DNA of 64,000 nucleotides, from contig CALKCJ010000001.1 in the NCBI GenBank assembly GCA_938082375.1, positions 62,001 through 126,000 of the forward strand. Reading direction: 5' to 3'. A program made the position numbers and the translations under genes. Below are positions 52,208 through 63,354 of the stretch, piece by piece. The stretch comes from an uncultured Thermomicrobiaceae bacterium. Its GTDB lineage: Bacteria > Chloroflexota > Chloroflexia > Thermomicrobiales > Thermomicrobiaceae. The notes beneath the pieces are model-generated. The model did not search any database and was not told the origin of the DNA. It saw nothing but the letters and a program-made list of their open reading frames with translations. Numbering within the stretch: the first letter of the stretch is position 1; every line of letters starts with the position of its first letter.

Positions 52208-53140
52208 GTGTCAAACAGCAATGCCCTGGCTCATCCGCCTCTACTACCGAGAGTCCTGTTCTTTGGCCGGAGCTGTCGCCTCAGCGCCCTGCCGCTCCGG
52301 GCTTTGCTGGCAGCGGGATTCCCGGTCGCCGCGATCGTCACACCTGCTCCACCACACCGCAGCGACCAGCCGTTGCCGATCCGTGCACGGGCACTGCTTC
52401 CCATCGTGACCGCGGTGGCCGAACCGACGCTCGAGCAACTTGCCAGCGCGTACCGCGTACCCGTCCTCGAGACCGGTACCGTGCGGCATCCGCAGGTACT
52501 CGAGGCCCTGGCCGACCTCGCCCCTGACATCCTCATCGTCTCCTGTTTTCCCTGGCGCATCCCAAAGGAGCTCGTCGCCCTGGCTTCTCTGGGCGGGCTC
52601 AACGTGCACCCTTCGGCACTGCCGGCGTACCGTGGCCCCGACCCGCTCTTCTGGGTATACCGACATGGACGCCTGCGCACCGGGGTCACCGTCCATCAGA
52701 TCACGCCCGAACTGGACGCAGGCCCGATTCTGGAGCAGGCCCGCTTCGACGTACCACTCGGGCTTCCAGGTGACCACCTGGAATGGCAAGCTGCTGCCAT
52801 CGGGGCAAGGCTGCTGGTGCGGGCGCTCGAGCGTATGGCTCGTGGACAGGCGCAGATGCTCCCGCAGGTTGCGGAAAGTGCGAGCTATTTCTCCTGGCCT
52901 CGCACACGCGACCTCGAGATCACGCCGGAATGGGTTGCCTGGCGCGCGGTGCATTTCCTCAGGGGTGTGATCCCCCTCGGCTACCGGCCGGTCTATGCTT
53001 CACCTGGCCAGCCGCGGGTCACCGTTCGCCGGCTGCTCCGCTGGTGTCGCGCTGCTACAGAGGCGCGTGCCCGTTCGCAGCCGCGGGCTGTCGGGCTTCC
53101 GGTGCGTGACGGCGTCTTGCTAGTAGAGGTCGAACCGTAG
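52208..53140 (+). CDS. Formyltransferase-family protein (Fmt-like, not clearly housekeeping Fmt)
   Basis: The 310-residue protein has a formyltetrahydrofolate-dependent transferase domain. NVHPSALPAYRGPDP (about 137-151) gives the catalytic Asn and His, and LDAGPIL (about 175) the Asp. In the true methionyl-tRNA formyltransferase the loop reads SLLPRWRGAAPI; here PAYRGPDPLFWVYRHG resembles other formyl- or carbamoyl-type transferases. The C-terminal ~90 residues (SYFSWPRTRDLEITPEW onward) have an Fmt-C-like look but are short. Neighbours do not decide it. Amino-sugar or amino-acid formylation is the main alternative. Confidence 0.75.
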   Translation: MSNSNALAHPPLLPRVLFFGRSCRLSALPLRALLAAGFPVAAIVTPAPPHRSDQPLPIRARALLPIVTAVAEPTLEQLASAYRVPVLETGTVRHPQVLEALADLAPDILIVSCFPWRIPKELVALASLGGLNVHPSALPAYRGPDPLFWVYRHGRLRTGVTVHQITPELDAGPILEQARFDVPLGLPGDHLEWQAAAIGARLLVRALERMARGQAQMLPQVAESASYFSWPRTRDLEITPEWVAWRAVHFLRGVIPLGYRPVYASPGQPRVTVRRLLRWCRAATEARARSQPRAVGLPVRDGVLLVEVEP

Positions 53141-53177
53141 GTCGGGCGTGTTGGTGGCGGTCTGGGGCGGCGAGGCA

Positions 53178-54149
53178 CTACGGGCGCTCGCTACCACTAC
53201 GGCAGCGGCGTATCGTCTTCCTCCAGTAGTCGAGCGTGTCGGCGAGCGTTTGCTCTAGCGGTATCTCCGGCGCCCAACCAATCGCCTCTCGCAGCGCAGT
53301 CGCGTCGCCGCGCAGCACCGCGATGTCAGCCGGACGCAACCGCGCCGGATCCTGGCGGACTTCGATCGGCACCGCAGCCAACCCACGCAAGCGCTCAACG
53401 ATCTCCCTCAGGCGCCAGGAGCGGCCGCTGGCGATGTTGAAGACGCGCCCCGCCAAGTCGGACCGCGCGACCATCTCATAGGCTCGCACCACGTCGCGCA
53501 CGTCGAGCAAGTCACGCTCGACGTCCAGGTTGCCAACCAGCAAGACTGGTGGAGCCAAGCCCGCCTCGGCCTCAGCGATCTGGCGAGCGAAGCTCGCGAT
53601 GGCGAAGCGGTCGCTCTGCTCCGGCCCAATGTGGCTGAACGGCCGCACGCGGACGATCGGCATCCTGTAGCTCAGGTGGTACTGCAGCCCGAGCATGTCC
53701 TGCGCCACCTTGCTGACACCGTACGGGCTGATCGGGCGGAACGGCTGCGCTTCGGTCACCGGCAGCTCTTCCGGATGAACCAGTCCGTAGACGTCGGATG
53801 AGCTCACGACGAGTACTGTCGGCATCGGGTCGAGCAGCCTGGCACCTTCCAGCAGGTTGATCTGCCCGACGGCGTTGTTCACCAACGTGCCCGCAGGATC
53901 AGCGAAGGAGCGCGGCACGTAGCTGGCGGCAGCGAGGTGGAAGATCACGTCAGGACGCCAGTGTGCGAGTGTCCGGCGGGTGAGGTCACTGTTGAGCAAG
54001 TCACAGGCGAGGTGGTGGTGGAGCTCGGGGCCAGGCGTGTGCGGGCGGGCCGAGAGGCCGATCACCTCCCAGGCACCGGACGATGCCAGCCGACGGGCAA
54101 GGTGCCGCCCGGCAAATCCCGAGGCGCCGGTGATCAGTGCGCGGCGCAT
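53178..54149 (-). CDS. NAD-dependent epimerase/dehydratase, GDP-4-keto-6-deoxymannose reductase (RMD)-like
   Basis: The 323-residue extended SDR has the NAD loop TGASGFAGRHLA (7-18), the active-site serines VVSSSDVYG (114-122) and YGVSK (143-147). VRVRPFSHIGPEQSDRFAIA then RQIAEAEAG is the pattern of GDP-6-deoxy-4-keto-mannose reductases, which make GDP-rhamnose, a precursor of surface glycans. GDP-mannose 4,6-dehydratase would be a needed partner and is not in the window. It lies 35 bases after metK on the same strand, away from the fmt-like gene. Confidence 0.8.
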   Translation of the reverse strand: MRRALITGASGFAGRHLARRLASSGAWEVIGLSARPHTPGPELHHHLACDLLNSDLTRRTLAHWRPDVIFHLAAASYVPRSFADPAGTLVNNAVGQINLLEGARLLDPMPTVLVVSSSDVYGLVHPEELPVTEAQPFRPISPYGVSKVAQDMLGLQYHLSYRMPIVRVRPFSHIGPEQSDRFAIASFARQIAEAEAGLAPPVLLVGNLDVERDLLDVRDVVRAYEMVARSDLAGRVFNIASGRSWRLREIVERLRGLAAVPIEVRQDPARLRPADIAVLRGDATALREAIGWAPEIPLEQTLADTLDYWRKTIRRCRSGSERP

Positions 54150-54184
54150 GGCCTAGCCCTCCGCCCAGCGTCCGGAGTCACCAC

Positions 54185-55408
54185 CTAGACACGGGTCTGT
54201 GCGAGGCCTGCCTCGTACCGCAACACCTCGACCTTGTCCAGTCGTTCCCACGGGAGATCCAAATCCGACCGGCCGAAATGGCCGTATGCGGCCACCTGGC
54301 GATAGATCGGGCGTAGGAGATTGAGGTTGTGAATGATCGCTGCCGGCCTGAAGTCGAAATGTCGCCGCACTAACTCGTCGATCCGCTCCTCCTCGATGTG
54401 AGCCGTGCCGAAGGTCTCGATGTGGATCGCCAGCGGGTGAGCGACACCGATCGCGTAGGAGACCTGGATCTCGAAGCGGTCAGCGAGACCAGCAGCCACC
54501 ACGTTCTTGGCCACGTACCGCGCGGCATAGGCGCCAGAGCGGTCGACCTTCGTCGGATCCTTCCCTGAGAAAGCCCCGCCACCGTGGCGGGCCATCCCGC
54601 CATAGGTATCGACCATGATCTTCCGCCCAGTCATCCCAGCGTCGGCCATCGGCCCACCGACGACGAAGCTGCCACTGGGGTTGATCAGGATGCGGGTCTC
54701 ACGGTCGAGTAGGTGAACCGGGATCACCTCGCGGATGACGACCTCCATGAGGTCGTCTTGGAGGCGCTTGGGCGGGATGTCCGGATCGTGCTGCGCGGAG
54801 AGGACGACGGTATCGACACGGGCAGGCACCCCGTGCCGATACTCGACGGTGACCTGGCTTTTCCCGTCCGGTCGCAAGTAGGGCAGTATCCCGAGCTTGC
54901 GCACCCGGGCCAGACGCCGCGTCAGCCCGTGCGCAAGAGCGATCGGCATCGGCATCAAATCCGGTGTCTCGGTGCATGCGAAGCCGATCATCATCCCCTG
55001 GTCGCCGGCTCCGATGCGATCGAACGGGTCAGTAGCGCGGCCAGCTCGCGTCTCGAGGGCCTGTGCGACTCCCCTTGCGATCTCGTGCGCCTGCTCTTTG
55101 ATGGACGTGATCACTCCCATGGTACGGCCGTCGAGGCCGTACTCCGAATCGGTATAGCCTGCCTCCAAGACGACGCTGCGAGCGATCTGGGGGATATCGA
55201 GCGCTGCCGTGGTGGTAATCTCGCCGATCACGATCATCAGCCCGGTCGTCGTCGCCGTCTCGCAGGCCACGCGCCCATCGGGATCGGCGGCCAGAACCGC
55301 ATCGAGGACGGCATCCGAGACCTGATCGCAGAGTTTGTCTGGATGTCCCTCGGTCACTGACTCTGACGTAAAGAAGGTTTTGGCAGCTCGCACCATGCTC
55401 GTCGTCAC
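54185..55408 (-). CDS. metK: S-adenosylmethionine synthetase
   Basis: MetK (EC 2.5.1.6) makes SAM from methionine and ATP. The product has 407 residues. [16 protein letters not shown] (near 14-29) holds the ATP histidine, [16 protein letters not shown] (about 130) is the methionine/ATP loop, and [16 protein letters not shown] the second nucleotide motif. I start at the GTG at 55408, seven bases after GAGGG; an ATG 12 bases later is the alternative. Last of the riboswitch-controlled mtnA-ahcY-metK operon, so SAM should repress its own synthesis. Confidence 0.96.
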   Translation of the reverse strand: MTTSMVRAAKTFFTSESVTEGHPDKLCDQVSDAVLDAVLAADPDGRVACETATTTGLMIVIGEITTTAALDIPQIARSVVLEAGYTDSEYGLDGRTMGVITSIKEQAHEIARGVAQALETRAGRATDPFDRIGAGDQGMMIGFACTETPDLMPMPIALAHGLTRRLARVRKLGILPYLRPDGKSQVTVEYRHGVPARVDTVVLSAQHDPDIPPKRLQDDLMEVVIREVIPVHLLDRETRILINPSGSFVVGGPMADAGMTGRKIMVDTYGGMARHGGGAFSGKDPTKVDRSGAYAARYVAKNVVAAGLADRFEIQVSYAIGVAHPLAIHIETFGTAHIEEERIDELVRRHFDFRPAAIIHNLNLLRPIYRQVAAYGHFGRSDLDLPWERLDKVEVLRYEAGLAQTRV

Positions 55409-55484
55409 GGCCGTTCCCTCACTCTGGCACGCACGCTCACTGCTCATCCTTCGTGAGCGACCGCTGCGCCGCTTGTCACACCAC

Positions 55485-57894
<2,410 letters not shown>

Positions 57895-57911
57895 GACTTG
57901 CCTCGCCACAC

Positions 57912-57936
57912 AAAAATGGCTTCCCCGAGAGAAGCC
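57912..57936 (-). terminator. Riboswitch-controlled intrinsic terminator before mtnA
   Basis: On the minus strand GGCTTC pairs with GAAGCC (57918-57936), followed by A and five T. The 5' arm can alternatively pair with AGGAGCC in the P1 strand of the SAM-I riboswitch (57947-57953), seven base pairs, so it is the expression platform. Confidence 0.85.
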
Positions 57937-57947
57937 GTAGAATCGCG

Positions 57948-58112
57948 GCTCCTACTCATCTCCCGACGGCGCCAGCGCGGCTCCTCGGCTCTACCCCGCG
58001 CCGTACGCGTCCTCCAGACGACCGCCGCCGGCGGACTTGGCACCGTGCAGCACCGCTGCCGGTTGCCGGGCTTCCTCGGGCCGTTCCCTCCACCACTCTG
58101 GATAAGAGGAGC
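57948..58112 (-). promoter_or_regulatory. SAM-I (S-box) riboswitch controlling mtnA-ahcY-metK
   Basis: On the minus strand the conserved S-box core is present: CTTATCCAGAGTGGTGGAGG, then GAACGGCCCGAGGAAGCCCG followed by GCAACC, and GGTGCCAAGTCC. P1 pairs GCTCCT-CTTATC with GATGAG-(T)-AGGAGC at the far end (58112 and 57948 are the limits). An extended P4 arm lies between. SAM binding should stabilise P1, free the terminator's 5' arm and stop transcription before mtnA. The whole synthesis/recycling operon would then shut down when SAM is high. This is one of the clearest RNA features in the window. Confidence 0.96.
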
Positions 58113-58130
58113 CCTATTCGCTTTTCCGCG

Positions 58131-58159
58131 ACTATACCATACCGTCTGTCCGTGGACAA
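58131..58159 (-). promoter_or_regulatory. Promoter of the SAM-riboswitch operon
   Basis: TTGTCC (58154-58159, minus strand) and TATAGT (58131-58136) with a 17-base spacer. The start would lie close before the riboswitch P1. The -35 directly abuts the aroKB stop codon. Confidence 0.7.
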
Positions 58160-58160
58160 T

Positions 58161-59825
58161 CTACGCCGTCCGGCTGGCCCGCACGAGTTCAGCGAGCGCG
58201 CCGAGTACTTCCTCACGCGGGACATCGCGCGTGACGATCACCTCGCCCGGACGAACCGGCAGGATCCAGGTCAACTCTCCGTGTACCGCCTTCTTGTCGT
58301 AGGCCAGGCGCTCGAGCACCTCCTCCACGCTGCCCTCGAACGAATGCGGCAGACCCAGTCGATCTAACAGCCGATCTTGGCGCTCCACCAACCCCTGATC
58401 GGTATAGCCGAGCGCGGCCGCCATCCTCGCGGCCGCCCGCATCCCGAGCGCCACCGCTTCGCCGTGCCGGTACCGGTATCCAGCAGCTTCGATCGCGTGA
58501 CCTAAAGTGTGTCCATAGTTGAGGATCCGGCGCAGGCCGGCCTCCCGCTCATCCGCCTGGACGACCGCCGCCTTGATCTCGATGTTCCGCCCGACCACAC
58601 GCGCAAGCCAGCTCGGCTCGAACTCGACCTGCTCGAGGCACGCCCCTTCCAGCAACGAGAGTAAGACGCCCGGGCGTTGTCCGGTCGCGGTGACCTCGAT
58701 CATCGCATGCTTGACGATTTCAGCCCACCCGGAGCGGAGCTCGGCGTCCGGCAGTGTGCGCAGCACCAGCGGATCGGCGACGACGAGGTGCGGCTGGTAG
58801 AAGGTGCCGATCAGGTTCTTCCCTCGCGGGTGGTTCACCGCAGTCTTGCCTCCCACACTGGCATCGACCATGGCCAGCAAGCTCGTCGGTACCTGCACCA
58901 GGCCAACCCCACGCAGAACCAGCGATGCCACCAGTCCGCCGAGGTCTCCGACGACCCCGCCGCCGACCACGACGACGATGTCTCCTCGGTCGATCCGGTG
59001 TTCGAGCAGCCAGTCCAGCAGCCGCTCCGCCTCCGCTAGCGATTTGCTTGCCTCGCCAGGCGGGACCGTCGTCGAGCGAACCTCGAACTCGTGCGTTTCC
59101 AAGGCCTGGCAGACCGCCGTTCCCCAGTGCTCCCAGACCGCCGCGTCGCCGACCACGAAGGCAGCCCGCGCAGCGGGCCAGCGCGATCGCGCCAGCCGGC
59201 CCAGTTCGGCCAAAAGGCCCGGCGCGACGTAGATATCAGATCGGCCAGTGGCGCCCCCGATCGAGGCGACTGGCACCGTCCCCATCCCTGCGCGCGACCG
59301 GACAGCCGCTTCGAGCTCGTGCACGATCGCTTCGAGCGACATTCCGTCCGTCTGTACCGCGAGGTCGGCTCGAGCGTAGAAGGCAGCGCGTTCCCGCCAG
59401 AGCGTAGCGATCCGCTGCGCCGGATTGTCGCCGCGAAGCAAAGGGCGCACCACGCGAGGGTCACTCTCCAATTGGCGTTGTAGCCGCTCAGCGATCGTCT
59501 GTGGACTCGCACGCAGGTGGACGATCACGCTCCCGGGCCGCATGGCTACCCAGTTCGCCTCGTCTAACACGATGCCACCTCCGGTGGCAACGACGACGTG
59601 ATCTCGCGCGCATGCAGCCAGTAGCACCTGCCGCTCGGCAGCACGAAACACCGGTTCGCCGAAACGCTCGAAGATCTCCGGGATCGAGCACCCGAAGCGC
59701 GCCTCGACCATTGCGTCGGTATCGATCGACGCGAAACCGAGCCGCTCCGCAAGCAGAGGCGCAAGGCTCGACTTTCCCGTCCCGCTAAGGCCGATCAAGA
59801 TGACACGGCGTGGGAGAGCCTCGAT
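58161..59825 (-). CDS. aroKB: Bifunctional shikimate kinase/3-dehydroquinate synthase (AroK-AroB fusion), probable ATC start
   Basis: A 554-residue fusion. Residues ~8-170 are shikimate kinase (EC 2.7.1.71): P-loop GLSGTGKS at 12-19, DTDAMVEARFG, ATGGGIVLDE. Residues ~190-550 are 3-dehydroquinate synthase (EC 4.2.3.4): GGGVVGDLGGLVASLVLRG (NAD site), QVPTSLLAMVDASVGGKT, LNYGHTLGHAIE and the zinc histidine in HGEAVALGM. Both act in chorismate synthesis, as steps 2 (AroB) and 5 (AroK). The first usual start codon, TTG at 59798, would cut off part of the first strand of the kinase fold. An ATC at 59825, seven bases after a perfect AAGGAG, gives IEALPRRVILIGLSGTGKS, a complete N terminus. A TAG lies further upstream, so ATC is the best start unless the base is a sequencing error. 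Confidence 0.93.
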   Translation of the reverse strand: MEALPRRVILIGLSGTGKSSLAPLLAERLGFASIDTDAMVEARFGCSIPEIFERFGEPVFRAAERQVLLAACARDHVVVATGGGIVLDEANWVAMRPGSVIVHLRASPQTIAERLQRQLESDPRVVRPLLRGDNPAQRIATLWRERAAFYARADLAVQTDGMSLEAIVHELEAAVRSRAGMGTVPVASIGGATGRSDIYVAPGLLAELGRLARSRWPAARAAFVVGDAAVWEHWGTAVCQALETHEFEVRSTTVPPGEASKSLAEAERLLDWLLEHRIDRGDIVVVVGGGVVGDLGGLVASLVLRGVGLVQVPTSLLAMVDASVGGKTAVNHPRGKNLIGTFYQPHLVVADPLVLRTLPDAELRSGWAEIVKHAMIEVTATGQRPGVLLSLLEGACLEQVEFEPSWLARVVGRNIEIKAAVVQADEREAGLRRILNYGHTLGHAIEAAGYRYRHGEAVALGMRAAARMAAALGYTDQGLVERQDRLLDRLGLPHSFEGSVEEVLERLAYDKKAVHGELTWILPVRPGEVIVTRDVPREEVLGALAELVRASRTA

Positions 59826-59877
59826 GGCTCGGCTCCTTTCCTAGCGGCGACCCGCAGCACCACCTGCTACTCTCAGG

Positions 59878-59883
59878 ATTCTA
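59878..59883 (-). promoter_or_regulatory. Possible -10 box of aroKB
   Basis: TAGAAT on the minus strand, about 53 bases before the ATC start. The -35 is weak. Confidence 0.35.
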
Positions 59884-59926
59884 CCGGTCAGACCGGGGAA
59901 GTGTGAGAGTCCATTCACTCCGGTAG

Positions 59927-60919
<993 letters not shown>

Positions 60920-60932
60920 CTCGGAGACCGAG

Positions 60933-62252
60933 ATGACCAGCCCCCGTGGCCCATCGTCACCGCATGCCCGAGCCGACCGCCTCTGGGAAAACGTGGAAAC
61001 GCTCCTCTCCGTGGACGAGGCGCGGGAGCGCATCCTCGCTGCGGTCTCGCCGCTGCCTGCAGCGCGCGTCCCGCTCCTCGAGGCTCTGGGCCTCGTGCTC
61101 GCCCAACCGGTCGTCGCCGGCCACGACGTGCCCCCCTTTACGAACTCGGCTATGGACGGCTACGCCGTGCGGGCCGAGGATACAGCCGCTGCGAGCTATG
61201 AGCGACCAGTGAGCCTCAGCGTGGTTACCGAGGTGGCGGCCGGTTCCCGCCCGGCGGTCGCCGTCGGGCCAGGGCAGGCTGCCCGTATCATGACCGGCGC
61301 GGTTTTGCCCGAGGGCGCGGACGCCGTGGTTCGCTTCGAGGAGACCGACGAGTGGGATGCCGGGCCGCGCCCGGTGAGCGCCAGGCAACCGGCCGCAATC
61401 CGCATCTTCCGTCGTGTCAAAACGGGCGAGAACGTGCGGCTCGCGGGCGAGGATATCAGGGCTGGGCAGGAAGTACTGCCTCCCGGTACCGTCCTGCGAC
61501 CCGCCTGTATCGGTTTGCTGGCCTCGCTGAACCTGAGATGGGTCACCGTGCATCGGCGGCCGCGGGTCGCCATCCTCGCCACCGGCAACGAAGTTGTCGA
61601 CCTCGGCCCTGAGCTGCTCCCCGGCCAGATCCGCAACAGCAACAACTACACCTTGGCAGCGCTGGTCAGGCAGAGCGGCGGCGAGCCGGTCTTGCTCGGT
61701 GTGGTCCGCGATGAGCCAGACGAGATCCGGCTTCGCCTTCAGAGGGTACATGGTGTCGACTTGATACTGACGTCGGGCGGGGTCTCGATCGGCGACTACG
61801 ACCTGGTCAAGCACGTGCTGCAAGCCGAAGGCCGCATCGACCTCTGGCAGGTCCGCATTAAGCCCGGGAAACCGATGGCCTTCGGCTGGATCGGCGAGGT
61901 GCCGCTGCTTGGCCTCCCGGGAAACCCGGTCGCCGCCTTCGTCGCATTCCTCCAGTTCGGCCGGCCGGCGATCCTCAAGATGCTCGGTTACCGCGATTGG
62001 GCACCGCCGATCGTGCGCGCCCGTTTGCTCGCCCCGTGCGAGAATCGCGGGCAGCGGCGCCACTTCGTCCGCGTGCTGCTCGAGCGTGCGGGTGAGGAGT
62101 ACGTCGCTCGCCCAGTCGGCGAGCAGGGGTCAGGCATTCTCAGCTCGGTCGCCCTGGCGAACGGCCTGGCAGTCATCCCGGAGCAGTGGAACGAGGCGCC
62201 CGCTGGCGCGCTCGTCGACGTCCAGCTCCTCGATGCCTCCTGGCTACCGTAA
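60933..62252 (+). CDS. moeA: Molybdopterin molybdenumtransferase
   Basis: MoeA (EC 2.10.1.1) inserts molybdate into adenylated molybdopterin to make molybdenum cofactor. The 439-residue product is slightly long at the N terminus (~20 residues before LLSVDEARERI). NSAMDGYAVRAEDT, PGQAARIMTGAVLPEGADAV and ILTSGGVSIGDYDLVKHVL are family signatures, and LLGLPGNPVAAFVAF is another. The C-terminal beta-barrel domain is complete. GGAG lies six bases before the ATG. Other Mo-cofactor genes are not in the window. Confidence 0.96.
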   Translation: MTSPRGPSSPHARADRLWENVETLLSVDEARERILAAVSPLPAARVPLLEALGLVLAQPVVAGHDVPPFTNSAMDGYAVRAEDTAAASYERPVSLSVVTEVAAGSRPAVAVGPGQAARIMTGAVLPEGADAVVRFEETDEWDAGPRPVSARQPAAIRIFRRVKTGENVRLAGEDIRAGQEVLPPGTVLRPACIGLLASLNLRWVTVHRRPRVAILATGNEVVDLGPELLPGQIRNSNNYTLAALVRQSGGEPVLLGVVRDEPDEIRLRLQRVHGVDLILTSGGVSIGDYDLVKHVLQAEGRIDLWQVRIKPGKPMAFGWIGEVPLLGLPGNPVAAFVAFLQFGRPAILKMLGYRDWAPPIVRARLLAPCENRGQRRHFVRVLLERAGEEYVARPVGEQGSGILSSVALANGLAVIPEQWNEAPAGALVDVQLLDASWLP

Positions 62253-62264
62253 CACACTGATGAC

Positions 62265-63191
62265 TCAGCGGAGCAGGACAACCAGTATGCCGGCCAGCAT
62301 CACCGCGGCACCGATGAGCGCATTCATCGACGGCGCTTCACCCAGGACCAGCCAGGCGAGCAGGATAGCGCCGGTAACTTCTTGAGTAAAGAGGACGTTG
62401 GCGACCGCCGCATTCAACCGACGCACACTCGCGTTGTACAGTGTATGCCCGATCGCGTTCGGGATCAGCCCCAATGCCAGCAGCGAGAGGATGACCGGGA
62501 GCGAATAGCGCGAGCCGACCGTCATCCCCTCACCAAACGCCGACCAGGCCGCGAGAACTGCTGGCGGTGCCGTCCACAGCGCCGCCGTCGCGTACACACC
62601 GACCGCATAGCCGAACAGCGGCACCCGCTGCCGCTGCTGACGGCCCACCATCGAGTACAGCGCGAACGTCACCGCCGACAGGAGCGCAAACCCATCTCCC
62701 AGCAACACACGCTCGTTGAGCTGCGGCTCGAACCCGGCGAGAATGCCCGCGCCGAGGATGACGACAGCGATGCCGACGAGCTGTGCCCGCCGGAGTGGCT
62801 CCCGCAGCACGACCGCGGACAGGACGGCAATAAAAATGGTGGACGTGTAGACCAGTGGCAACACGTGCGCGACGGGTGCGTAGCGGAGGCCCAGGTTGTA
62901 CGTGACGAAGTGAGCGGCAAGGATGGCCCCGTACAGGGCAAAGCGCTTGAGGCCCACGGCTCGAATCGATGGCCATGAGCGGGTGATCCAGACGAGAGGA
63001 GCCAGCACCGCTGAGGCAATCGCCAGGCGCCAGAACGCGATCTCGAAGGGACTGACCGGTCCCGCCAGTCTGATGAAGACAGCGCTGGTCGCAACGCTCA
63101 ACACCGCCACCAGCGCCAGTACGACACCCACCGGACTGACTCGCGCGGGCGTCACTGTTCGAGTGACTGCGACCGTTTCCCCCTCGACCAT
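62265..63191 (-). CDS. EamA-family (DMT superfamily) transporter
   Basis: The 308-residue membrane protein has ten predicted helices in two EamA repeats, the first from about 18 to 140 (FEIAFWRLAIASAVLAPLVW, LPLVYTSTIFIAVLSAVVLR) and the second to the end (NVLFTQEVTGAILLAWLVLGE). DMT transporters export or import metabolites such as amino acids or nucleosides; the cargo cannot be told. The start at 63191 has GGAAGG eleven bases upstream and is not certain; the frame is open further upstream without family sequence. Converges on moeA with 12 bases between stops. Confidence 0.9.
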   Translation of the reverse strand: MVEGETVAVTRTVTPARVSPVGVVLALVAVLSVATSAVFIRLAGPVSPFEIAFWRLAIASAVLAPLVWITRSWPSIRAVGLKRFALYGAILAAHFVTYNLGLRYAPVAHVLPLVYTSTIFIAVLSAVVLREPLRRAQLVGIAVVILGAGILAGFEPQLNERVLLGDGFALLSAVTFALYSMVGRQQRQRVPLFGYAVGVYATAALWTAPPAVLAAWSAFGEGMTVGSRYSLPVILSLLALGLIPNAIGHTLYNASVRRLNAAVANVLFTQEVTGAILLAWLVLGEAPSMNALIGAAVMLAGILVVLLR

Positions 63192-63354
63192 CGGAACGAC
63201 GACCTTCCGAGCTCTCGAAGCACGATCGGGTATCATCCTACCGCGCAGCCGCCTCGAAAGCGGGCTGAACCCGTCCATCTCCGTGCTACAATGCGTAGCT
63301 CGCCGTCGAACACCTGGCGGCGACATGAGAACGGGCCGGTGGGTGAGGTAGGCC

